DNA of 64,000 nucleotides from Mesorhizobium sp. Its GTDB lineage: Bacteria > Pseudomonadota > Alphaproteobacteria > Rhizobiales > Rhizobiaceae. The notes below the pieces were generated by a model. That model was not told the origin of the DNA. It did not search any database and worked only from the letters and a program-made list of their open reading frames with translations. The translations under genes and the position numbers were made by a program. The stretch lies in contig SAQR01000003.1 of NCBI GenBank assembly GCA_004020365.1, positions 62,001 through 126,000 on the forward strand, read 5' to 3'. Below are positions 45,308 through 54,605 of the stretch, piece by piece; the stretch's first letter is position 1, and the number at the start of each line of letters is the position of its first letter.

Positions 45308-47059
45308 ATGCTCCTGGCCGGCCAGACCTTCGAACAGAAAAGCGTCCCGATGCTGCGCAGATTTTTCGCCTACTACCGCCCCTGGAGAGGCCTGTTCATC
45401 CTGGATTTCTGCTGCGCGGTCCTGTCTGGCCTGCTCGAACTCGGCTTTCCGATGGCGGTCAAGCTGTTTGTCGACGAACTGCTGCCGACTGAGCAATGGC
45501 TGCTGATCCTTGCTGCGTCGGCCGGCCTGCTTGCCATCTACCTGGTGAACACCGGACTGATGGCGGTCGTGGTCTACTGGGGCCATATGCTCGGTATCAA
45601 CATCGAGACCGAGATGCGCCGAAAGAGCTTCGATCACCTGCAGAAGCTCTCGTTCCGCTTCTATGACAATCATAAGACCGGCCACCTTATCGCCCGGGTC
45701 ACCAAGGACCTGGAGGAAATCGGCGAGGTTGCCCATCATGGCCCGGAAGACCTGTTCATCGCGATCATGACGTTCATCGGCGCCTTCGCGCTGATGTTCC
45801 TGGTCAATCCGCAGCTTGCGCTGATTACGGCGGCAATTGTGCCGCTGGTCGCCTGGGTGACAAGCCGCTATGGCGCGCGCATGACACGCAACTGGCAGGC
45901 GCTTTACGGGCGGGTCGGCGATTTCAACGTTCGCATCGAGGAGAATGTCGGCGGCATGCGGGTGGTGCAGGCTTTCGCCAATGAAGACCACGAGCGCAAC
46001 CTGTTCGCGCGCGACAACGCCAGCTACCGCAAGACCAAGCTCGATGCCTATCGCATCATGGCCGCCAGCACGTCGCTGAGCTACATGAGCATGCGGTTGA
46101 TCCAACTGGTGGTGATGATCGCCGGAAGCTATCTCGTGCTTCACGGCGAACTATCCAGTGGCGGCTTCGTTGGCTTCCTGCTCCTGGTCAATGTGTTCTT
46201 CCGGCCGATCGACAAGATCAACTCGGTGATCGAGACCTATCCGAAAGGCATCGCCGGATTTCGCCGCTATGCAGCCCTGCTCGACACCGAGCCGGACATC
46301 GCGGATCGGCCCGGTGCATTTGACGCACCGACGCTCCGGGGTGACATCAGCTACCGGGACGTCAGCTTCGGCTATAGCGGCGAACGGCCGGTCTTGAAGA
46401 GCATCAATCTCGACGTCGCAGCAGGACAGACCATCGCCTTCGTCGGGCCATCCGGCGCCGGCAAGACGACGCTGTGCTCGCTGCTGCTGCGTTTCTACGA
46501 GGTCGACAGCGGCGCCATCACCATCGACGGTCTGGATATCCGCGACATGACGCTGGCCTCGTTACGCGGCCAGATCGGTATCGTGCAGCAGGACGTGTTC
46601 CTGTTCGGCGGCACGATCCGCGAGAACATCGCCTATGGCCGGCTGGACGCGGTCGAGAGCGAGATCGTCGAGGCCGCGCGCCGCGCGCGCCTCGACGATC
46701 TCATCGCCTCGCTGCCGGAAGGCCTCGATACGATCATCGGCGAGCGCGGCGTAAAACTTTCGGGCGGTCAGAAGCAGCGCCTGGCAATCGCGCGTATGTT
46801 CCTGAAGAACCCGACCATCCTCATCCTGGACGAGGCGACGTCGGCGCTCGACACGCAGACCGAGCGGGAGATCCAGCAGTCGCTGGCAGAGCTTGCGCAG
46901 GGCCGAACGACACTGGTGATCGCGCACCGGCTGGCGACGATCCGCAACGCCGATCGCATCGTGGTGGTCGCCGATACAGGCATCGTCGAACAAGGTCCGC
47001 ATGATGAACTGCTGGCACGCGGCGGTGCTTACTCACGACTGGGCGCGGCTTCAGATTAA
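45308..47059 (+). CDS. ABC exporter, probable siderophore export
   Basis: 583-residue half-size exporter: six-helix membrane domain (about 15-320; GHMLGINIETEMRRKSFDHL, FYDNHKTGHLIARVTKDLEE) and a full ATPase domain (about 350-580) with GPSGAGKTTLCSLLLRFYE, GIVQQDVFLFGGTIRENIAY, KLSGGQKQRLAIARMF, and ILILDEATSALDTQT. All catalytic residues are present. It is divergent from the uptake operon and close to the biosynthesis genes, so export of the apo-siderophore is the natural guess. An internal ATG at 45350 is an alternative start. Confidence 0.88.
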   Translation: MLLAGQTFEQKSVPMLRRFFAYYRPWRGLFILDFCCAVLSGLLELGFPMAVKLFVDELLPTEQWLLILAASAGLLAIYLVNTGLMAVVVYWGHMLGINIETEMRRKSFDHLQKLSFRFYDNHKTGHLIARVTKDLEEIGEVAHHGPEDLFIAIMTFIGAFALMFLVNPQLALITAAIVPLVAWVTSRYGARMTRNWQALYGRVGDFNVRIEENVGGMRVVQAFANEDHERNLFARDNASYRKTKLDAYRIMAASTSLSYMSMRLIQLVVMIAGSYLVLHGELSSGGFVGFLLLVNVFFRPIDKINSVIETYPKGIAGFRRYAALLDTEPDIADRPGAFDAPTLRGDISYRDVSFGYSGERPVLKSINLDVAAGQTIAFVGPSGAGKTTLCSLLLRFYEVDSGAITIDGLDIRDMTLASLRGQIGIVQQDVFLFGGTIRENIAYGRLDAVESEIVEAARRARLDDLIASLPEGLDTIIGERGVKLSGGQKQRLAIARMFLKNPTILILDEATSALDTQTEREIQQSLAELAQGRTTLVIAHRLATIRNADRIVVVADTGIVEQGPHDELLARGGAYSRLGAASD

Positions 47060-47135
47060 ATCCGCTGGACGTGAGGTGATTCCAAGCGGCGGGCGAGCCC
47101 GCCGCTTCGAATCCGACCGCGGCCGAACGCTGTTG

Positions 47136-47402
47136 TCAGCGCCCCCAGTTCCCCCGGCCATAACCAGGTGCGGGCTTATCGAAGATGGAATTTCCTGCCG
47201 AGGTCGGTGCGCTGTCGATCGTGTCGACACTCGCTGTGCCGCGCTGGTCGACCGCGTAGCCGTTGTCGGACACCATCGAATTGTGACCGGTCTTCGGATA
47301 GAAGGAGCCATGGCTGTAGTCGGAGCCATAGTGGTCGCTGCCGGCAAAAGCCATGCCGGAGGCAAACAGGAAGGTGGCAGTAGCAAGAACGATCTTAAGC
47401 AT
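47136..47402 (-). CDS. Small secreted DUF680-like protein
   Basis: 88 residues starting with a signal peptide (LKIVLATATFLFASGMAFA) followed directly by GSDHYGSDYSHGSFYP, the pattern of DUF680 proteins found mainly in Mesorhizobium. GGAG lies 9 nt before the ATG. Gly/Ser/Asp-rich mature part with no catalytic motif. Function unknown; it is a lineage marker. Confidence 0.75.
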   Translation of the reverse strand: MLKIVLATATFLFASGMAFAGSDHYGSDYSHGSFYPKTGHNSMVSDNGYAVDQRGTASVDTIDSAPTSAGNSIFDKPAPGYGRGNWGR

Positions 47403-47689
47403 TTCAATTCTCCATTTTTTGAGAGTTGGCGTTTGGCCTCGACGCGCCGTGCCCCGCACCGCATCGATGAGGCCATCTTTTCACGCCCTTTGGGGCAAAC
47501 CGACCAACCGCTATCCTCCTGGATGTGCGGCGGCAGGTTGTTCAGCGCACGGTCTCTTGTTGCGCTCGTGCGCTGTTCGGTGGGCTGCTCAATGGCAGCC
47601 GAGATCAACACCAATCGGCGGCGTCAGCGCGGCCTGTACGAATGGCTGCTGTTCCCGATCAACCGTCGCGTAGCGGGGTTGACGTCTGC

Positions 47690-47809
47690 CCCTTGTCGGT
47701 CATGGCGTTGTACGAGCCGGCGAACCCCTTCATGGACTGGATGGTTTTGGTCAAAAAGGCTCGCGCGGAGCCGGTCGGGGAAATCGTATGAGGTAACTGG
47801 CCTATGCAT
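47690..47809 (-). pseudogene. Truncated 5' copy of the berberine-bridge-type oxidoreductase gene
   Basis: A start codon and about 38 codons match the N-terminus of the intact gene at 49488: VTSYDFPDRLRASLFDQNHP against ITSSDFPDRLRANIIDQNHP. A frameshift follows (the YNAMTDKG part is in another frame), then homology ends. The 180 nt upstream are also duplicated (see repeat copies at 47813 and 49492). A remnant of a tandem duplication. Between it and the DUF680-like gene (47403-47689) nothing is recognisable. Confidence 0.75.
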
Positions 47810-47812
47810 TTT

Positions 47813-47995
47813 GAACCTCAGGTTTCGGAGCAAAACATGTCGACCCTCGCCAAGAATAGACGTTTGATCTTCGGCTCTGGACATTTTCGTTTTGCCCGTT
47901 GATATTCCGCGTCTTCGGTTCTTATTGTCATACACCGCTTTCGTTTCAGGCGTTTTTCTGTAGTGCGGTGGGAGTGTTTCGTTTGTTTCAGCGGC
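47813..47995. repeat. Duplicated promoter region, copy A
   Basis: Upstream region of the truncated oxidoreductase copy, clearly homologous to 49492-49677. Strongest conservation is at 47926-47995, including GTCATACACCGC and GTGTTTCGTTTGTTTCAG. That block has a shorter relative at 54606-54656. Confidence 0.75.
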
Positions 47996-48008
47996 CCGCG
48001 CGAGGGGG

Positions 48009-48076
48009 GACGAGCGACTTCCTCGATGGCGCGACACCGGCTTGCGCATGCCACAGGCCTGTCCGCCTCGGCGCGA
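48009..48076. repeat. Dispersed repeat, copy 2
   Basis: Near-identical to 30893-30961, with single-base differences around GATGG and GGCTT. It sits between the 3' end of the oxidoreductase gene and the duplicated promoter block. Confidence 0.75.
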
Positions 48077-48105
48077 CCCAAGGACGGACAGGCTCAGCCC
48101 TCGGC

Positions 48106-49488
48106 TTACGGCCGAATGTTGTGGTTGACGCGGAAGACGTTCGCCGGATCGTATTTGCGCTTGACCGCGACGAGCCGCTCATAGTTGGCGCCGTATGCGG
48201 CGCGTACGCGCGCTTCGCCTTCATCATCCATCATGAAGTTGATATAGGCGCCACCATGCGGGTTGTGCTTGTGAACCGCGGCCCAATACTCGCTTGCCCA
48301 GCGCCTCAGCTCCGGCGCCTTCGTCGGGTCGGGGTCGATGCCGGCGATAACCATGGACCAACGGGTTCGCCGCGCTCCCCAGGCGGTGGCGTCCGCAGCC
48401 ACGTCCTGGACCGCTCCGTCGATGGGGTAGAGATGCATCAGCGACAGCTCGCTCGGGGTCTTCGAGCCGTGCTCGGCATGGGCTGCGATGGCCGCATCGG
48501 ACAGCTCGTCGACATAATCGCCCTTCCAGTACCACTGCAAGCCCTTCGGCAGCAGCGGATCAAACAGCGCCTGCAGATCGACGAAGGGCATCTGCATCAT
48601 ACCGTCCATCAGAGGCTTGGGAAGCGCGTCGCGCACGGGCTGCATCGCCCGGATGCCGTCCTCCTCCGCGCCGTTGTAGCAACTGATCAGCGCGCAGATG
48701 CGCCTTCCCCAGATCTCGCGCGGGAAAGGGTCGCAGGAGGGCACCGTCTTGATGCCGAAGAATATCCCGAGCTCTCGCGGCGCCCTGGGCAGGAAGTCAC
48801 GGTACCAGCGCATGATCTCTGGGGCATGTTCGATGTCGAAGAAGATCGGCCCAGCATAGACATCCTTCGCCGGATGCGCCTGAAATGTGAAGCGCGTCAC
48901 GACGCCGAAGTTGCCGCCGCCGCCGCGCAGCGCCCAGAACAGCTCCGGGTGTTCGTCCTGACTTGCCGTCACAACGCTGCCGTCGGCCAGCACGACCTCG
49001 GCCGCAAGCAGATTGTCGATGGTGAGGCCGTGTTTGCGCGTGAGATGGCCGGTGCCGCCGCCCAGCGTCAGTCCGGCGATGCCTGTGGTCGAGACGACGC
49101 CAGCCGGCACCGCCAGCCCGTGAGCGCTGGTGGCGCGATCGACATCGCCTTGGGTGCAGCCGGCTTCGACGCGGACCGTGCGGCTCCTGGGATCGATATC
49201 GATCCGTTTCATCGGCGACATGTCGATGACCATTCCGCCGTCGCAACTGCCGAAGCCTGGACCGTTGTGGCCGCCGCCGCGAATGGCAAGGAGCAAATGC
49301 TTCTCTCGGGCATGATTGACCGCCGCGACGACGTCTGCGACCTCGGCGCAGGGGACGATCCAGCGCGGCCGCTTGTCGATCATGGCGTTGTAGAGGCCGC
49401 GCGCCTCTTCATAGGCCGGATGATTTTGGTCTATAATGTTGGCGCGGAGCCGGTCGGGGAAATCGGACGAAGTTATTGGCTTATCCAT
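48106..49488 (-). CDS. FAD-binding oxidoreductase, berberine-bridge-enzyme type
   Basis: 460-residue FAD-linked oxidase. The FAD_binding_4 part has LLLAIRGGGHNGPGF near residue 68 (its His is the expected covalent FAD site), GCTQGDVDRAT, GLTLGGGTGHLTRKHG and ALRGGGGNFGVVT. The C-terminal BBE segment reads YDPANVFRVNHNIRP. Such enzymes oxidise sugars or alkaloid-like compounds; the substrate is unknown. Its 5' end and upstream region were duplicated next to its 3' end. Confidence 0.9.
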   Translation of the reverse strand: MDKPITSSDFPDRLRANIIDQNHPAYEEARGLYNAMIDKRPRWIVPCAEVADVVAAVNHAREKHLLLAIRGGGHNGPGFGSCDGGMVIDMSPMKRIDIDPRSRTVRVEAGCTQGDVDRATSAHGLAVPAGVVSTTGIAGLTLGGGTGHLTRKHGLTIDNLLAAEVVLADGSVVTASQDEHPELFWALRGGGGNFGVVTRFTFQAHPAKDVYAGPIFFDIEHAPEIMRWYRDFLPRAPRELGIFFGIKTVPSCDPFPREIWGRRICALISCYNGAEEDGIRAMQPVRDALPKPLMDGMMQMPFVDLQALFDPLLPKGLQWYWKGDYVDELSDAAIAAHAEHGSKTPSELSLMHLYPIDGAVQDVAADATAWGARRTRWSMVIAGIDPDPTKAPELRRWASEYWAAVHKHNPHGGAYINFMMDDEGEARVRAAYGANYERLVAVKRKYDPANVFRVNHNIRP

Positions 49489-49491
49489 TTT

Positions 49492-49677
49492 GAACCCTCA
49501 GGTTTCGGAGCAAGACGCGTCGGCAACTCGCCAAGACTAGATGTTCGTCCTGGGCGCTGGGTATTTGCGTTTCGCCGGTTGAATCTGCCGCATCTGCGGC
49601 TCTAATTGTCATACACCGCCTTCGTTTCAGACGTTTTTCTGTGGTGCGGTGGGAGTGTTTCGTTTGTTTCAGCGGGA
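49492..49677. repeat. Duplicated promoter region, copy B
   Basis: Region upstream of the intact oxidoreductase gene, homologous to copy A. GTGTTTCGTTTGTTTCAG is at 49655-49672 and a second block, GTTTCAGACGTTTTTC, about 30 nt before it. Just beyond, GAAACA motifs recur at 49722-49733 and 49752-49758 before the kinase gene, so both divergent genes may share the binding factor. No gene lies in 49489-49811. Confidence 0.7.
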
Positions 49678-49811
49678 CGGCGTCGGCGCTGGCGAAGACT
49701 CCAGCGCGCCGAAACAGTTGAAACAAATCACGCAGCGTCTGAATGTGTGCTGAAACAAAGAGGGGCTATTATTCGCCCTCGCGGGATCACCGCGAACAAA
49801 GGGAAACGACC

Positions 49812-52800
49812 ATGCGGCCTGATAATCCGGTGCCATCCACACACACAGGCTATGCGCTTTTTGACGCCAACAGCGTTCTCGTCGACAGCAATCCGCAGAT
49901 ATTTGGAAACCAGCGGCTCGACCGCGGCGAGAAGCAGCCGATGGACGCCATTGCCGCCGTCGCCGAAGCCCTGTCACATCTAAAGAGTTTCGACGGCCGC
50001 CCGATCGAGCCGGGCAACGCATTCGTTGAAAGCGCCGCGGCGCGATGGACGCAAATCGACGACGCTCCAGTTGAAGCCGAGACATTGGATGGCCGGTGGA
50101 AGTTGCTCACCGCACATCCTCGGCTGGATGGCGGCATGGCCCTGGTAAGCGTCGACATTACCGAGATGAAGCGAGCGCAGATCGCGCATCAGGAAAACGC
50201 AGAAATATTCCGCTGCATCACCGACAGTCACCCGCTGCCGGTTTGGGTGGTGGACTCGGAAAACGGGCAGATCCTCTACGAAAGCCTCGATGCGTCGAAC
50301 CTGCTTGGCCGAAAATGGACCCCGAACGAGCCGCAATTCCTGACCGATCATTTCGTAAATTCTGGCGAATTCGATGAAATCAGTTCTCTCGCCAGCAACA
50401 GCGAGATCGTCCGGGATCACGAAATCCAGCTCAAAAACACGAGCGGATCGGCCGTCTGGTGTTCGACCAACTGCCGTCGCGGCGTCTATGGCGGGCGCCC
50501 CTCGCTCATCATCGGGGTATTGGATATCACCGAACGCAAGCAGCGCGAGGATTTGTTTGGTTTCCTGATCAAGCATCATCCGTTGCCGGTATGGATGAAC
50601 GATGCAAGTTCGGGGGAGCTCATCTACCAGAGCAATGCTGCCGAACGGCTGCTTGGATGGAGCAAAAAGGCGCAGCGTGAGACGGTGCGGCTCGGCGACT
50701 ACTTTGTCGACCCCGAAAAACACCGGGAAATCAATCGGGAGCTCATGCAAAAAGGCGTCGTTGAAAATTGCGAGGTGCTGCTTAAGAGACCCGACGGTCA
50801 GGAGTTCTGGGCCACGGGCGATCTCAGGATCGTCGAGTTCCAGGGCCGGCAAGTGGTTCTCGCCGGCATCGCCGATGTGACCAAGCAGAAGAAGCGTGAC
50901 GGCGAAGTCGCCGCGGCGCGGGAGATGCTCGCAGACGCCGTTGAATCACTCTCCGAAGGATTTGCGCTGTACGACGAAGACCACCGCCTGGTCATGTGCA
51001 ACAGCCTTTACCGCGAACTGAACCACCCGGTGCGGGATCTCCTTGAACCGGGCGTGGAATGGAACGAACTGCTTCGCGAATCTGCCAGGCGCGGCGTGTA
51101 CCGCAATGCGATTGGGCGCGAGGATGAGTGGCTCGACGAGCGGCTCCAAAGCCGGATCGAGTTCCACTCCCATTTCGAGGTCCCCCTCGCCGACGGCAAA
51201 TGGCACTCGGTATCGATACATCCCACCGATCTTGGCGGCTTCGTCGTAACGCGCGCCGACATCAGCGAGCGCAAGAAGGCCGAGGCTTTCGAGCGCGACG
51301 CCACGACACTGCTGCAAAAGGTGCTCGATGCCTGCCCTTCGCCGATACGCATGACCACCTTCGAGGGAGAAACGCTCTACCGCAATCCTGCCACCAGAGA
51401 TCTCTACGCCGACCGTCCTCGGATAACCGACCACTATGTCGATCCAGGCTGTAGCGCGATATTGGAGCGCACTTTGATCGAAAAGGGCAGGATCGATGAT
51501 TTTCGGGTCCAGCAGTACAACACCGAGAACAAGGCCTTCTGGGCTTCGATTTCCGCTCGCCTGATCGATTTCCAGGGAAGGCAGGTGATAGTGTCGAACA
51601 CGACTGATATCACCGACATGATCACCGCCCAGGAAGAAACGCGCAGGGCCAACGAGCGGCTGATCGACGCGATCGAATCTCTCGCCGAAGGGTTTGCCCT
51701 CTACGACAGGAACGATTGCCTGGTGCTGGCCAACAGCAGATACCGCCAGATGCACGCGATAAGTGCGGATGTGCTCGTTCCCGGGGTGAACTGGTTCGAT
51801 TTCCTCCGCGTGACCGCAGAGCGCAACCAGTTTCCGGTTCCACGCGACAAGATCGATGACTGGCTTGCCGAGAGGGCAAGGGACCGCCGCGAATTCCGGC
51901 AACAGGAATTCCGTCATACGGACGGGCGCTGGTTCTTCGTCTCGAACTGTCCGACCCGCGAAGGCGGGTTCGTGGTCACCCGTGTCGACATTACAGAGCG
52001 CAAGCGGGCCGAGGAGGCCGCCAAGGAAGCGGATGAACTGGTCCGTAAAGTCCTCGAAGCCTGCCCCGTCAACATCCAGATGACCCGCGCGCATGACGGC
52101 AAGCTGCTTTACCGCAGCCCCGCCACCGTTGATCTGCTCGGCGACGTCACTAGCGCCGTCGACTATTATGTCGATCCTTCAGAGCGGATCCGATACGTCG
52201 AGCGGCTGCTCGCGACGGGGTTGGTCGACGATTTCGAAACGCAGCTCAAACGCAAGGACGGTGGAACCTGCTGGTGCTCGATTTCGTCTCGACTGATCGA
52301 TTTCCATGGTGAGAAGGTGATCGTTTCCCACGCCTACGATCTCACCGACCGTATCCAAATGCAGCAGGAATTGGAGCGGCAGCGCGAGACACTGCACCAG
52401 AACGAAAAAATGTCGGCGCTCGGCGGATTGCTGGCCGGGGTAGCGCATGAGCTCAACAATCCGCTCTCGGTGGTGCTTGGCCTGTCATCGCTGTTGAAGG
52501 AGACCGCTACCGACGCCAAGGTCGTGGAACGCGCCGACAAGATAAGCAAGGCAGCCGAACGCTGCGCCAGGATCGTCAAGACTTTCCTGGCTATGGCCAG
52601 ACAGCAGCCGACGCGAACCTCAAACGTTGCGATCGATGACATTATTTCCGAAGCGGTCGAAGTGGCGAGCTATTCGATTCGATCGTCGGATATCGGTCTT
52701 TCGGTTCACCTTGAACCTGGTCTTCCCCCGATCTGGGCGGATCCCGATCAGCTTGGCCAGGTGCTGATCAACTTGCTTGTCAATGCAGAACAGGCGTTGC

Positions 52801-53501
52801 ACGGCTGGGAAGGGCGAAGAACGATCACGGTTTCAACGCGGCTTGATGCCATAACCGGCAACATAGTCGTCAGCGTTGCCGACACGGGTCCGGGAATTCC
52901 CAAAGAGATACTTCCCCGCATTTTCGAGCCGTTCTTCACGACGAAAGAGATTGGGGCAGGAACCGGGATCGGGCTATCCTTCTGTCATCGCATCGTTCAA
53001 TCCCATGGAGGAACCATCGAGGTCGAATCTCCCGAGGGGGGTGGCTCGACCTTCATACTTTCGCTGCCTGCCTCGGACCGTATGGACGAAGGAACCGAAA
53101 CGGCCGAAGACGAGCTCCCCAATTCAACCGGCATTGCTTGTCTGGTGGTGGACGATGAAGAGGAAGTGGGTGAGTTGGTTGCTGAGGTGCTAAGGCGAGA
53201 TGGTTTCAACGTCATCATTGCCAGATCCGGCGAAGAAGCGCTGCTGCACCTCAAGAACCGCAGTTTCGCGCTGATCCTGAGCGATCTGAAAATGCCTGAT
53301 ATGGACGGACGGGGATTGTTCAACCAGATTGCCAAGCTCCATCCGGCCGAGCTCGACAGGTTAGCATTCCTGACGGGGGACACGATCAGTCCGGACGCGC
53401 AGATGTTCCTGCGCGCCGCGAAACGGCCCTATCTTGAGAAACCGATCAAACCGAACGAGCTCCGTTCGTTTGTCTCAAATCTGGTCAACAACAATACTTG
53501 A
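49812..53501 (+). CDS. Multi-PAS hybrid histidine kinase
   Basis: 1229-residue cytoplasmic sensor with no evident membrane segment. About seven PAS modules run from residue 10 to 865, of two alternating kinds: HPLPVWV/ACPSPIRM-like and SLSEGFALYD-like (PAS_7), each ending in an IT(D/E)RK-type linker. Then HisKA (about 870-945, phospho-His in LLAGVAHELNNPL), HATPase (NLLVNAEQAL, VADTGPGIP, GAGTGIGLSF) and a C-terminal receiver (about 1105-1225, Asp in LILSDLKMPDMDG). The ATG at 49812 follows GGGAAAC; an in-frame ATG at 49743 has no ribosome site. It precedes its likely partner regulator. Confidence 0.9.
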   Translation: MRPDNPVPSTHTGYALFDANSVLVDSNPQIFGNQRLDRGEKQPMDAIAAVAEALSHLKSFDGRPIEPGNAFVESAAARWTQIDDAPVEAETLDGRWKLLTAHPRLDGGMALVSVDITEMKRAQIAHQENAEIFRCITDSHPLPVWVVDSENGQILYESLDASNLLGRKWTPNEPQFLTDHFVNSGEFDEISSLASNSEIVRDHEIQLKNTSGSAVWCSTNCRRGVYGGRPSLIIGVLDITERKQREDLFGFLIKHHPLPVWMNDASSGELIYQSNAAERLLGWSKKAQRETVRLGDYFVDPEKHREINRELMQKGVVENCEVLLKRPDGQEFWATGDLRIVEFQGRQVVLAGIADVTKQKKRDGEVAAAREMLADAVESLSEGFALYDEDHRLVMCNSLYRELNHPVRDLLEPGVEWNELLRESARRGVYRNAIGREDEWLDERLQSRIEFHSHFEVPLADGKWHSVSIHPTDLGGFVVTRADISERKKAEAFERDATTLLQKVLDACPSPIRMTTFEGETLYRNPATRDLYADRPRITDHYVDPGCSAILERTLIEKGRIDDFRVQQYNTENKAFWASISARLIDFQGRQVIVSNTTDITDMITAQEETRRANERLIDAIESLAEGFALYDRNDCLVLANSRYRQMHAISADVLVPGVNWFDFLRVTAERNQFPVPRDKIDDWLAERARDRREFRQQEFRHTDGRWFFVSNCPTREGGFVVTRVDITERKRAEEAAKEADELVRKVLEACPVNIQMTRAHDGKLLYRSPATVDLLGDVTSAVDYYVDPSERIRYVERLLATGLVDDFETQLKRKDGGTCWCSISSRLIDFHGEKVIVSHAYDLTDRIQMQQELERQRETLHQNEKMSALGGLLAGVAHELNNPLSVVLGLSSLLKETATDAKVVERADKISKAAERCARIVKTFLAMARQQPTRTSNVAIDDIISEAVEVASYSIRSSDIGLSVHLEPGLPPIWADPDQLGQVLINLLVNAEQALHGWEGRRTITVSTRLDAITGNIVVSVADTGPGIPKEILPRIFEPFFTTKEIGAGTGIGLSFCHRIVQSHGGTIEVESPEGGGSTFILSLPASDRMDEGTETAEDELPNSTGIACLVVDDEEEVGELVAEVLRRDGFNVIIARSGEEALLHLKNRSFALILSDLKMPDMDGRGLFNQIAKLHPAELDRLAFLTGDTISPDAQMFLRAAKRPYLEKPIKPNELRSFVSNLVNNNT

Positions 53502-53570
53502 CAGACCCGTTGATTTGCACGTCATTTTAGAGGCAACTTATCCATCAGGCTGGTTGCTAGGTGGTCGATT

Positions 53571-54284
53571 TTGACGACGACGCACGCACACATAGTGGTC
53601 TGCGATGACGAACCGGATATCCGCGACACGGTGGCGGAATATCTGGAGCACCATGGCTATGCCGTGACGCCGGCCAATGCGGGACCTGCCCTGCGTGAAC
53701 TTATTGATAGCCAGCACGTCGATGTGGTCATATTGGATATCCGAATGCCGGGTGAGGATGGCCTCTCTCTGGCGCGATATCTACGAGAGCACTCAGACGT
53801 TGCCATTATCATGCTGACCGGATCGGCGGAAATCGTCGACCGCGTTGTCGGATTGGAGATTGGCGCCGACGACTATGTCATCAAGCCCGTGGACCTGCGG
53901 GAGCTGCTGGCGCGGGTCAAGGCGGTGCTGCGCAGAACATCGGCGAGCGAACGAGCTGCGGAGAAAGCGCGTACTCCAGGCCCTCACCAGGTCCAGTTCG
54001 GCAAGTGCCGCTTCGATCCGGACGCACACAAATTATACAACGCCGACGGGGTCGAAATAGCGATCACCCCGATGGAGTTCCGGCTTCTGAAAGTATTCAG
54101 CGAACATCGCGGACGCGTACTCAACCGCGATCAACTGCTCGAACTCGCCCATGACCGCGGGTGGGATCCCTTCGATCGCAGCATCGACATTCGCGTTTCG
54201 CGCCTGCGCAAGAAAATCGAGGTCGATCCCTCGAAGCCCGAGGTGATCAGGACGATCCGCGGCATGGGTTACCTCTACTCCTGA
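53571..54284 (+). CDS. OmpR-family response regulator
   Basis: 237-residue two-component regulator. The receiver (residues 5-120) has the acidic pair CDDEPD, the phospho-Asp in VVILDIRMPGEDG and the Lys in DDYVIKPVD. The C-terminal winged helix (about 140-235) has ITPMEFRLLKVFSEHRGRVL and DRSIDIRVSRLRKKIE. The probable start is a TTG. It lies 69 nt after the hybrid kinase and likely receives its phosphate; targets are unknown. Confidence 0.9.
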   Translation: MTTTHAHIVVCDDEPDIRDTVAEYLEHHGYAVTPANAGPALRELIDSQHVDVVILDIRMPGEDGLSLARYLREHSDVAIIMLTGSAEIVDRVVGLEIGADDYVIKPVDLRELLARVKAVLRRTSASERAAEKARTPGPHQVQFGKCRFDPDAHKLYNADGVEIAITPMEFRLLKVFSEHRGRVLNRDQLLELAHDRGWDPFDRSIDIRVSRLRKKIEVDPSKPEVIRTIRGMGYLYS

Positions 54285-54368
54285 GCGCACCGCCGCCTTG
54301 GCCTGGGAAGGCGGATCGCCCGTCTCATGGGCATTGGCGGTGGGCGCCGCCAGAAGGCGGCCATGGTT

Positions 54369-54545
54369 TCAGCCCGCCTTGTCTTCCTGGCCGCTCTGCA
54401 GGCCGCGGACCACCAGACCAATCTCGGACCGGCTGATCCCGATGTCCTTCAGGAGGGCGTCGTCCATTGCCGCAAGGGCCCGCTCCGCCATACGGTGAAC
54501 CCGGTAATTCCGGAATGAGTGGTAGGCTGCTCGCATTCTCGACAT
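54369..54545 (-). CDS. DUF1127 family small protein
   Basis: 58 residues, Arg-rich. The core ALAAMDDALLKDIGISRSEI is the DUF1127 signature; in alphaproteobacteria such proteins have been linked to RNA turnover and phosphate or stress responses. GGAG lies 10 nt before the ATG at 54545. A GTGTTTCGTTTGTTTCAG element (54639-54656) sits about 100 nt upstream, the same element found before the berberine-bridge-type oxidoreductase gene. Confidence 0.8.
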   Translation of the reverse strand: MSRMRAAYHSFRNYRVHRMAERALAAMDDALLKDIGISRSEIGLVVRGLQSGQEDKAG

Positions 54546-54605
54546 CGCAATACTCCAATGATTAGCGCCGCGGGATGCAGCGGTGCCATTGCATCTAAAC
54601 CATCG

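Noticed and set aside
47070-47125. Possible tRNA-like sequence (TTCGAATCC near 47106)
   Set aside because: No cloverleaf arms or anticodon stem can be formed around it.
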